From Opitutus sp. GAS368 (GTDB lineage: Bacteria > Verrucomicrobiota > Verrucomicrobiia > Opitutales > Opitutaceae), in NCBI GenBank assembly GCA_945862035.1, contig CAMAXB010000062.1, forward strand, positions 1 through 12,209: a stretch of DNA of 12,209 nucleotides, written 5' to 3'. The notes beneath the pieces were generated by a model. The model saw only the letters and a list, made by a program, of their open reading frames with translations, was not told the DNA's origin and did no database searches. Below, piece by piece: positions 6,306-12,209 of this stretch (positions within the stretch are counted from its first letter, which is position 1; each line of letters opens with the position of its first letter). The position numbers and the translations under genes were made by a program.

Positions 6306-6767
6306 TCAGCTCTTCAATTCCACCACCACTTGGATCTCGGTCGTGCAATTCCGCGGGAGTCCTGACACCGACACTGCCGCGCGGGCGTGCTTTCCGGCGT
6401 CGCCAAACACCGCGACGAACAGATCGCTCGCCCCATTGATGACAGCTGGACTCTCGGCGAAGCCGCTGATCGCGTTCACAAAGCCGCCGACGTAGACGAA
6501 TTTCTCAACCTGCTCGAGCGAGCCAACCGCCGCCTTAATGTTGGCCAGCGTGTTCAGGGCGCAGACCTGCGCCGACTCATAGCCGGTCCTGACCGTCTGT
6601 TCGCGTCCAACCTGGCCGGTGTGCGTGGCCTTTCCGTCCGCCACGCAGACCGTCCCCGCGCAGTACAGCAGATTGCCAGTCCGCACGGTCGGTAGATAAT
6701 TGCCCCCGGCGACAGGCGCGGGCGGTAGTTTGAATCCAAGTTCGGCGAGCTTTGCTTCCCGGTTCAT
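6306..6767 (-). CDS. RidA family (YjgF/YER057c/UK114) protein
   Basis: The 153-residue protein has the RidA fold sequence: NREAKLAELGFKLPPAP at the N-terminus, TGNLLYCAGTV (30-40), AQVCALNTLANIKAAVGSLE (66-85), VEKFVYVGGFVNA (87-99), GASDLFVAVFG (112-122) and ARAAVSVSGLPRN (128-140). The substrate-carboxylate-binding Arg is Arg129 and the conserved Glu is Glu144 (TTEIQVVVEL). RidA proteins hydrolyse reactive enamine/imine intermediates to ketoacids and ammonia. Its length and N-terminal extension fit the larger, less characterised subgroup rather than the 128-residue housekeeping RidA. The frame is open six codons further upstream, but ATG 6767 gives the normal N-terminus. Its neighbour 204 bases upstream on the same strand is a substrate-binding lipoprotein, so a detoxifying role beside amine or amide catabolism is plausible but only inferred. 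Confidence 0.9.
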   Translation of the reverse strand: MNREAKLAELGFKLPPAPVAGGNYLPTVRTGNLLYCAGTVCVADGKATHTGQVGREQTVRTGYESAQVCALNTLANIKAAVGSLEQVEKFVYVGGFVNAISGFAESPAVINGASDLFVAVFGDAGKHARAAVSVSGLPRNCTTEIQVVVELKS

Positions 6768-6830
6768 CCCGTCACTGCAGCGCATCGCCCCTCACGGCGC
6801 ACGTCCGAAATGTAGCCGGGATCGAGGTGG

Positions 6831-6930
6831 AGCGACTTGCCCCCAAACCGCTGGATCGAGTCGCTTAACCGCGGAGCACGAGCCAGCGCGTTGAGGGGCA
6901 ACGCGTTCCACCTTTCCGCCCTTTCGGGCG
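6831..6930. other. Hairpins in the 204-base gap between the RidA-like and lipoprotein genes
   Basis: Three pairings are visible: AGCGACT (6831-6837) with AGTCGCT (6859-6865); a 7-bp stem CGCGTTG/CAACGCG with a 5-base loop (6887-6905); and a 5-bp stem CGCCC/GGGCG with loop TTTC (6917-6930). None is followed by a T run in either direction, so they are not standard terminators. They may be dispersed palindromic repeats, or mRNA 3'-end structure for the lipoprotein gene (minus strand). Confidence 0.4.
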
Positions 6931-6971
6931 AGGCACGCGCCTTCCCTCCACTCAAAACCACGTTCCTGCCC

Positions 6972-7979
6972 TCACCGCCCCGCCCGGTCATCAGTCAGCG
7001 CCTGCGGCAGGACAAACTGCTCGGGGGTCGCACGTTCCGAAACCAGTCCCGCCTCGCGCAGGGCCTCGAGCTGCCGCAGCACCCGGGTGACCCGGATCCG
7101 CCCGAGCGCATCCCCGGCGGCCGGGTCACCCGTGACCAGCTGCCGCGCCCGCATCTGGTCGCGTGAATAGGCGAGGTGGTCGGGTGAGGCCTGCGGGTTG
7201 CGCCGCAGGATCTCGGCATGCGCCGGCGCCGGGTCGCCCTCCAGATAGTCCTGCCAGCCGCGCAGGGACGCCGCCGTAAAGGCCGCGACCAAGGCCGGAT
7301 CCGACCGGGCCAGCTCCCGGCGGCTGAACAGAACATGGTACGCGTCATAGCCCGAGTCCGCAATCAGCAGGGCCCTCACCTTCACGCCGTTCCGCTCCGC
7401 GTAGTAGGGCTCATTGGTCACGAACCCCTGCTGGATCGCCGTCGGGTCCGCGATGAAACCCGCCAGCCCATAGGTAACCGGACGCAGGCTGAACTCCACC
7501 CCGTATCGCTTTTTCAGGTACGGAATCCAGATCATGCTCGGCGCCGCTATCACCGTGCGCCCGTCCAGATCGGCAAAGCCCTTCACCGGGCTGTCCGCAT
7601 GGACCAGCAGGGCCTGGGGATCATGCTGCAGGTGCGCCGCGATCACGACCACCGGCAAACCCTGGTCCTGCGCCGCAAACAGGAGGTCGCTGCGGTTCAG
7701 GCCAAAGTCCGCGTCGCCGCGCGCCACCCGGAGATTGACCTGCGCATTGACGCCGCCCGGTAGCAGTTCGACCGCCAGGCCCGCCTCGGCGTAGAAGCCC
7801 CGGGCCAGCGCCTGATAAAAGCCACCGTGCTCCGCCTGCGGGAGCCAGTCCGTCTGCAGCACGATCGGGCGAAGGGCCGGCGCTGCGACGCCCGCGGCGG
7901 GCTGCGCCGGCTCCGGACGCGCGCAGCCGGCTCCGAACAGGAGCAGGGTCGCCAGCACAGACTGCAGCGGCGCGCGCAT
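6972..7979 (-). CDS. NMT1/THI5-like ABC transporter substrate-binding lipoprotein
   Basis: The 335-residue protein starts with a short signal peptide ending FGAG-Cys19, an acceptable lipobox, so it is probably a membrane-anchored lipoprotein. The mature part has the features of the NMT1/THI5-like binding-protein family: VLQTDWLPQAEHGGFYQALARG, AEAGLAVELLPGG, an ARGDADFGL loop, PVVVIAAHLQHDPQALLVH, GFADLDGRTVIA and FVTNEPYYAE. Members bind pyrimidine precursors, aliphatic sulfonates, nitrate-like ions or similar small molecules and pass them to an ABC permease. The WLPQAEHGGFYQA motif is closest to the thiamine-precursor/pyrimidine-like branch, but the ligand cannot be read with certainty. No permease or ATPase lies next to it, so it is an orphan here. 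It diverges from the amidase gene; the start codons are only some 80 bases apart, so control may be shared. Confidence 0.87.
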   Translation of the reverse strand: MRAPLQSVLATLLLFGAGCARPEPAQPAAGVAAPALRPIVLQTDWLPQAEHGGFYQALARGFYAEAGLAVELLPGGVNAQVNLRVARGDADFGLNRSDLLFAAQDQGLPVVVIAAHLQHDPQALLVHADSPVKGFADLDGRTVIAAPSMIWIPYLKKRYGVEFSLRPVTYGLAGFIADPTAIQQGFVTNEPYYAERNGVKVRALLIADSGYDAYHVLFSRRELARSDPALVAAFTAASLRGWQDYLEGDPAPAHAEILRRNPQASPDHLAYSRDQMRARQLVTGDPAAGDALGRIRVTRVLRQLEALREAGLVSERATPEQFVLPQALTDDRAGR

Positions 7980-8062
7980 AAACGCGTGGATTGATCAGGA
8001 ATGGCCCGCCACTGCCAGCCCCAAAGATTGCTCTTTGCCCGCGCCCTGCCACGCTCCCCGCC

Positions 8063-9328
8063 GTGACCTTGGCCGACTGGCAGTCCCTTTCCCGGCGCGA
8101 TCCCGCCGCCGCCGCGCGGGCCTTCCGGCTCCGGCTCGAACGGCTCCCCCCAGCGCAGCGCCGCGCGATGTTCGCCTGGGAGGCGTCCGAATCCGATCTC
8201 GCGCGGTCGCTCGCGGTCGCGCCCGCCGGGGCGTTGGCCGGCGTCCCCTACCTCCTCAAGGACCTCTTTGCGGTGGGCGGCGTCCCCACGCGCGCCGGCG
8301 CCAGATTCACCCCGTCGCCCCTCTGCGCGCCAAAGGCCGACGGGCGCATGGTCCAGAGTCTCAAGGCCGCTGGCGCCGCGCTCGCCGGGAAAACTCATCT
8401 GCACGAATTCGCCTACGGGCTCACCGGCGAGAACGCGCATTATGGCGACGTCGAGCATCCCGCCCACCCGGATCGGACCAGCGGAGGTTCGAGCAGCGGC
8501 TCAGCGGCCGCGGTGGCGGCCGGGATCGTACCTTTTGCCATCGGCACAGACACCGGCGGCTCGGTACGCGTGCCCGCGGCCTTCTGCGGCCTCTACGGCC
8601 TCCGCCTGACGCCCCACGAGGCGTGGATCGCCGACGCCTTTCCCCTCGCTCCGTCCTTTGACACCGCCGGCTGGTTCACCGCCCGCGCGGCCGACATGAT
8701 CACCGTGACGAGCGCCCTGCTCGGGATGCGCACCGCTGAGCGCGAGCCGCGCGGGTGCAGCCTCGACTTTGACGCGCTTGGCCACTTCGGCGATCCCACC
8801 GTGGGCGCCGCCTACGCCCGAGCATCCGCCGACCTCACCCGACCGGCGGATGCCGCCACCGCCCGCGATCTGACACACTCGCTCACCGGCGCCGCCGACG
8901 CCTACGCCGTCCTCCAGAGCACCGAGGCCTATGCGGTCCACGCCGGGTGGCTCGATCGCTGTCAGGCGGACTATGAACCGGGCGTGTGGCAGCGGATTGA
9001 CCGCGGCCGTCGGTGGACCGCCGCGCAGCTGGAGGCGGCCCAGTTCCGTCACGCAGTGATCAAGCTGATGTGGACGCGGTTCTTCCTGACCTACGACTTC
9101 CTCATCCTGCCCGCGACCCCTTTTCCGGCGCTGCGCAAGGCGGACTGCACGCTCGAGCATCGCAACCGCCTGCTCGCCCTGACCGCGCCCGCTAGCCTGG
9201 GAGGACTTCCGGTGCTGACGCTCCCCGTGCCCTTGGGCGAAGGGCTGAGCACCGGATTGCAGATCATCGTGAACGACCCGCTCAGCCCGGTGATTCCGTG
9301 GGCGCTCGCCCGCTGCGCCGCAGGCTGA
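8063..9328 (+). CDS. Amidase-signature family hydrolase
   Basis: Numbered from GTG 8063, the 421-residue protein has the full amidase-signature Ser-cisSer-Lys triad: Lys66 in VPYLLKDLF, Ser143 in SGGSSSGS, and the nucleophile Ser167 in GTDTGGSVRVPAAFCG. The surrounding segments (AGALAGVPYLLKD, GKTHLHEFAYG, CGLYGLRLTP) are typical. The family cleaves C-N bonds of amides, ureas and carbamates; GatA, allophanate hydrolase and aliphatic amidases belong to it. Without GatB/GatC beside it, a catabolic role is more likely than tRNA amidotransferase. The open frame reaches back to ATG 7991, but that start would leave only 11 bases between two divergent start codons, and the extra 24 residues are proline-rich and unlike the family; GTG 8063 (VTLADWQSLS) is preferred. 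Its end converges with the amidohydrolase gene, 15 bases apart. Confidence 0.9.
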   Translation: MTLADWQSLSRRDPAAAARAFRLRLERLPPAQRRAMFAWEASESDLARSLAVAPAGALAGVPYLLKDLFAVGGVPTRAGARFTPSPLCAPKADGRMVQSLKAAGAALAGKTHLHEFAYGLTGENAHYGDVEHPAHPDRTSGGSSSGSAAAVAAGIVPFAIGTDTGGSVRVPAAFCGLYGLRLTPHEAWIADAFPLAPSFDTAGWFTARAADMITVTSALLGMRTAEREPRGCSLDFDALGHFGDPTVGAAYARASADLTRPADAATARDLTHSLTGAADAYAVLQSTEAYAVHAGWLDRCQADYEPGVWQRIDRGRRWTAAQLEAAQFRHAVIKLMWTRFFLTYDFLILPATPFPALRKADCTLEHRNRLLALTAPASLGGLPVLTLPVPLGEGLSTGLQIIVNDPLSPVIPWALARCAAG

Positions 9329-9343
9329 GGCGGCGCGGGGCGT

Positions 9344-10249
9344 TTACTTCCGCTCCCAGCCGAACAGCGCGGCCGCATTGGAGCCGAGGATCCATTCCTG
9401 CGCCTCCGCGGAGAGTCCCACCGAGCGAACCTCCTGCACAAACGTGCCCAGATCGGCGACCGCGCGGGTTCGGGGATAGAGATTCAACGGGTAGTCGGAT
9501 CCGAACAACACTCGCTCGACCGCCACGTCGCGCCCAGCCCGGATCCAGGCCCCCGTGCGATAAATCAGCGGCGCCGCCGCGGTGTCGATCCACACATTCG
9601 TCAGCGAAGTCACGTCAAGACCCCCGGCCCAGTGCGCGAGGATGAAGCGGGTGTTCGCATGCTGCCCTGCCCAGTGAACGAAGTCGCTTAACGGCGTCGC
9701 CACCCGGCCCGGATACGGCTTCATCACGGGATCGGTCACGTGCAGGTTCACCGGGAGCCCGAGTTCACCGGCCAGCGCAAGGATCGCCGCGAGCGACGCG
9801 TCGTCGCGATCGATTCCCTGGGAGTGCGGGGACATCTCCCCCAGACCGATCAGTCCCTCGGACCGCGCCCGGAGCACTTCCGCCAGGGCCTCCGCGCCCG
9901 CGGCCGGGTGGATGGCCGCAAACGCCGAAAGACGGTCGGGATGGAGGCGGATGCAGTCGGCGAAGAATCGATTCTGCCGCACGCACGACTCCGGCCGCTC
10001 CCAATACCACCCGAGCAGCACGGCCCGGTCGACACCCGCGGAGTCCATCTCCCGCAGCAGCCCCGCCACATCAGGGAATCCCTGGACTGGCGTCCCGTCT
10101 GCCCGCTGGCGGGCGCAGAGCCGTGCCCAGTGCGCCTCACCGGCCGAAGCCGCCCAGCCGGCGGGATCGCGATTGATCTCCGGCGGGTAGAGGTGGACGT
10201 GGCAGTCGACGACGGGCACGGCGGCAAATTCTCCGTTCAACCGCCCCAC
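9344..10249 (-). CDS. Metal-dependent amidohydrolase, TIM-barrel (amidohydrolase-2 family)
   Basis: Counted from GTG 10249, the 301-residue protein has the metal-binding pattern of the amidohydrolase superfamily: HXH as His17 and His19 in VVDCHVHLY, His170 in LPVNLHVTDP, His206 in FILAHWAGG and Asp252 in LFGSDYPLN. The segments GLIGLGEMSPHSQG and YWERPESCVRQNRFFADCI are typical of the Amidohydro_2 group, which includes decarboxylases such as ACMSD and lactone or amide hydrolases. The exact substrate cannot be told. The frame is open from an ATG at 10393, but the extra 48 residues are Arg-rich, overlap the start of the divergent gene at 10351, and precede the family start; GTG 10249 leaves a 101-base divergent promoter region. 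It converges with the amidase gene, so both hydrolases may serve one degradation route, an inference from position only. Confidence 0.85.
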   Translation of the reverse strand: MGRLNGEFAAVPVVDCHVHLYPPEINRDPAGWAASAGEAHWARLCARQRADGTPVQGFPDVAGLLREMDSAGVDRAVLLGWYWERPESCVRQNRFFADCIRLHPDRLSAFAAIHPAAGAEALAEVLRARSEGLIGLGEMSPHSQGIDRDDASLAAILALAGELGLPVNLHVTDPVMKPYPGRVATPLSDFVHWAGQHANTRFILAHWAGGLDVTSLTNVWIDTAAAPLIYRTGAWIRAGRDVAVERVLFGSDYPLNLYPRTRAVADLGTFVQEVRSVGLSAEAQEWILGSNAAALFGWERK

Positions 10250-10350
10250 CGCAACCCGCAACTTGCCGGTGCCGGGCGCCGACCGCACGACCGGGCGGCC
10301 GCGATACCCGGCTTGCGCCCGGCGCCGATTTCGCCGACGGTGATTGGACG

Positions 10351-11922
10351 ATGTCCACGGTTGTGAAGTTCGATCCCTCTGTCGCGGCAGCACCCGATTT
10401 TGACGCCCTCATTGCCGGCCTGCAGCACCTGCCGGGCAGCGCGGTCGATCTGAAGTCCGTGGACGACCGGCCCCTGTATGGGACGACGCTCTACATCGCT
10501 AACTGCGCCCTCGAGACGCGCTTCGGCCCGTACCGCGCGTACATCTTTCAGGACATCATCGACAAGCACTACGTCATCGCGCTGGCCTACGGCGACATTG
10601 CGCAGGCGAAGATGCTGTACACCCGCCTGCACTCCTCGTGCGTAACCAGCGAGACCCTGCGCGGCTGCGACTGCGACTGCGTGCAGCAGCTCGAGGGCGC
10701 CTTCCAGGTGATCTCGGAAAAGGGCTGCGGCATCCTCTTCTACATGATGCAGGAAGGCCGGGGCGTCGGCTATCTCGGCAAGTCCCGCGACCGCATGCTC
10801 GTGCAGGCCTCGCTCGACCAGCTCTCCACGTTCCAGGCCTATGCCGCCATGGGCCTGAAAAAGGATCACCGCAACTACGACAACATCTCGCACATCTGTC
10901 ACCTGCTCGGGATCAAGGCGTCCTTCACGGTCCTCACGAACAATCCGGACAAGGTCGACGCGCTCAAGTCGCAGGGGATCGTGGTCGCGGCCACTGAAGC
11001 GCTCGAGTTCGAGCCCTCGCCGTTCAACCTCGCCTACCTGACGTCCAAGGCCGCCGGTGGCCACATCCTCACGCGGCCCGCCGCGACCAAGGTCAAGCGG
11101 GCCCTGCCCCCGGAGCCGGTCGTGCCGTTCATGCCCCACGCCCTGCCCGAAGCGAAGCGCTTCATCTACTCGGCCAGCTACTTCCTGCCGATGAAGCCGG
11201 TGGACAATGATGTGCTGCTCACCGACCGCCAGTTCAAGGAGCTCTTCAGCAAGAACACGATCGATCGCTACATGGCCGGGCCCAAGCCGCTGGTCCTGGG
11301 CTACCAGCTCATCCGCGAGAACCGCTTCTTCGTGAAGATCGACACGGATAATCTCAATGCCTTCAACGCCCGCAATCCGCACGACCCGATTGTCGATCTG
11401 CTGACTACCCCGTACTGGTTCCGCGTTCACGTCTACTACGATATCGTCACCAGCCAGGAATTTGTCGTCCTCACGCACGGCACGCCCCACGTCCTCGACA
11501 TTCCGGTCGTGCGCCTGCACAGCGAGTCCCTCTTCAACCGCTTCCCGCTCCGCACGGTGGAGAACCGTGACAAGATGAAGGTCTCGGTGAAGCACATCGT
11601 CACCTACGGCGTGGGCGCGATGCTGCTGCTCTACAACGACGGCCGCGGCGCCGGCTTCGGCGCCTACGCGACCGACCTCATGCTGGGCGAAAGCGGCCAC
11701 GCGCTCAGCACGGACGAGGCCTACCGGAAGATCGGCATCAACTACGACAGCCGCGACTACGACGCCTCGATCGTCCTGCTGAAGCACCATCTGCCCAACG
11801 AGAAGATCCAGATGGTGATGAACTCACCCTCCAGCCTCGTGAAGAAACCCGAGTACGCCGAGGCCCTGAAGAAGCACCGGATCGATGTGGAACGCTGGAT
11901 CTTTATTGATGACGAAAGCTGA
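10351..11922 (+). CDS. Tandem GTP cyclohydrolase II-like protein, second half degenerate
   Basis: The 523-residue protein holds two GTP cyclohydrolase II (RibA-type) domains in a row, while normal RibA has about 200 residues. The first (about 45-215) has RLHSSC (92-97) and CDCDC (106-110) as zinc ligands, MQEGRG (133-138), and a catalytic-type Asp172-His-Arg174 followed by TNNPDKVDALKSQGI. The position of the catalytic tyrosine seems to be Arg148 (KSRDRML), by eye alignment. The second domain (about 275-515) has RLHSES (388-393) with serine for cysteine, no Cys cluster, NDGRGAG for QEGRG, but keeps DSRDYD (466-471) and a decayed NSPSSL. GTP cyclohydrolase II opens GTP for riboflavin synthesis. 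Whether this one does so is open; a divergent function is possible. ATG 10351 follows a 101-base divergent region; there is no Shine-Dalgarno sequence. A hairpin follows the stop. Confidence 0.85.
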   Translation: MSTVVKFDPSVAAAPDFDALIAGLQHLPGSAVDLKSVDDRPLYGTTLYIANCALETRFGPYRAYIFQDIIDKHYVIALAYGDIAQAKMLYTRLHSSCVTSETLRGCDCDCVQQLEGAFQVISEKGCGILFYMMQEGRGVGYLGKSRDRMLVQASLDQLSTFQAYAAMGLKKDHRNYDNISHICHLLGIKASFTVLTNNPDKVDALKSQGIVVAATEALEFEPSPFNLAYLTSKAAGGHILTRPAATKVKRALPPEPVVPFMPHALPEAKRFIYSASYFLPMKPVDNDVLLTDRQFKELFSKNTIDRYMAGPKPLVLGYQLIRENRFFVKIDTDNLNAFNARNPHDPIVDLLTTPYWFRVHVYYDIVTSQEFVVLTHGTPHVLDIPVVRLHSESLFNRFPLRTVENRDKMKVSVKHIVTYGVGAMLLLYNDGRGAGFGAYATDLMLGESGHALSTDEAYRKIGINYDSRDYDASIVLLKHHLPNEKIQMVMNSPSSLVKKPEYAEALKKHRIDVERWIFIDDES

Positions 11923-11945
11923 CCGGCGCGGCGAGGCCGCGCCGG
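11923..11945 (+). terminator. GC-rich hairpin immediately after the tandem GTP cyclohydrolase II-like gene
   Basis: CCGGCGCGG (11923-11931), loop CGAGG and CCGCGCCGG (11937-11945) make a perfect 9-bp stem directly at the stop codon. There is no T run right behind it; a T6-7 run lies about 30 bases further on. It may be an imperfect terminator, a 3'-end stabiliser, or part of the adjoining repeat. Confidence 0.45.
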
Positions 11946-11946
11946 A

Positions 11947-12136
11947 ATGACCAGTGACCAATGTCCAATGACCAATGTTTTTTCAGCAGTGCAGCCGGCT
12001 CGTTGTGGCTGGGGTCGCCGACCCCGGTGGATCGAATGCACGCGCGAACGCTCCCAGACCGGGGTCAGCGACCCCGGCTACACCACCGACATCGCTTTCT
12101 GTCCTCGGTCATTGCCCATTGGTCATTCAGCCATTG
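11947..12136. repeat. Composite intergenic repeat: inverted ATGACCAATG arms around two palindromes
   Basis: The left arm (11947-11977) has three spaced copies of an ATGACCARTG / ATGTCCAATG motif. The right arm (12109-12136) holds the inverse motif CATTGNCCATTGGTCATT. Between them stand two related palindromes: GGGGTC-GCC-GACCCC (12011-12025) and CCGGGGTC-AGC-GACCCCGG (12059-12077), in opposed arrangement and spaced by about 34 bases. The open frame over this stretch is a translation of repeat. Similar to REP or MITE-type elements; no transposase is present. Confidence 0.7.
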
Positions 12137-12209
12137 CGCGAGCGTAGCGAGCGTCATGGATCCTCTCGGTCACGAACTTCTTGCGCAGCGCCTGGCGCAA
12201 ATACCTGCG
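12123..12209 (-). CDS. Probable C-terminus of a minus-strand gene, cut by the window edge
   Basis: Reading inward from the right edge on the minus strand gives RRYLRQALRKKFVTERI and then HDARYARAMAE before TGA at 12123-12125. In the first 17 codons, 16 end in G or C, as in real genes here, while the other frames do not; in the last 11 the bias is lost. The gene body therefore seems to end in sequence recruited from the intergenic repeat, whose right arm supplies the stop. The family cannot be told from 28 residues. The alternative is a plus-strand gene starting at ATG 12156 (MDPLGHELLAQRLAQIPA), which has poorer codon bias. Confidence 0.4.
   Translation of the reverse strand, partial: RRYLRQALRKKFVTERIHDARYARAMAE

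Noticed and set aside
10237..11790. 517-residue minus-strand open frame
   Set aside because: It lies antisense to the tandem GTP cyclohydrolase II-like gene. Its product is Val/Asp/Glu/Arg-rich with no family likeness, as expected for the antisense shadow of a high-GC gene.
10351..11922. URC1-type (uracil catabolism) GTP cyclohydrolase II-like protein
   Set aside because: The neighbours made this attractive, but as I recall bacterial URC1 has a different N-terminal part and different motifs around the zinc site, and it is not a tandem with MQEGRGVGYLGK. No URC4-like (DUF1688) gene is in the window.
12156..12209. Plus-strand gene start MDPLGHELLAQRLAQIPA at the right edge
   Set aside because: Third-position G/C is only about half, while the minus-strand reading of the same bases shows 16 of 17. 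Not excluded, but the weaker call.

Overview
The window is high-GC, compact bacterial chromosome with strongly GC-biased third codon positions. Gene content (stand-alone FabV enoyl reductase, DapF-like protein, SigK/RskA-like sigma/anti-sigma pair, an exported thioredoxin-fold protein) and the many short palindromic intergenic repeats fit Verrucomicrobiota, most likely Opitutales/Opitutaceae. That placement is inferred from style and gene families; no rRNA or other marker is present.

Layout, left to right. Bases 1-243 hold two copies of a hairpin-rich repeat. They abut the remains of a VapC-type PIN-domain toxin gene (about 275-707) that has lost its N-terminus and carries a one-base frameshift. 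A DapF-family gene (772-1623, +) follows, with serine in place of both catalytic cysteines. A gene-free stretch (1624-2029) holds an inverted pair of a common-looking intergenic repeat and the terminator of the next gene. That gene (2030-2644, -) is an exported peroxiredoxin-like protein. Next, on +, come a pair of very small genes (an 81-residue cysteine-containing protein and a 30-residue single-span membrane peptide), a sigma/anti-sigma pair overlapping by ATGA, and fabV with its own terminator.

From about 6300 the genes look catabolic: a RidA-family protein (-), an orphan NMT1/THI5-like substrate-binding lipoprotein (-), a divergent amidase-signature hydrolase (+), a convergent metal-dependent amidohydrolase (-), and a divergent 523-residue tandem GTP cyclohydrolase II-like protein (+). 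A hairpin and a composite repeat element follow. The right edge carries what is probably the C-terminus of a minus-strand gene, with a stop codon that lies inside the repeat.

Most interesting are the cysteine-less DapF, the double GTP cyclohydrolase II protein with one zinc-binding and one zinc-less half, the small coupled gene pair, and at least four kinds of intergenic repeat in 12 kb. No CRISPR array, insertion sequence, tRNA or rRNA was seen.
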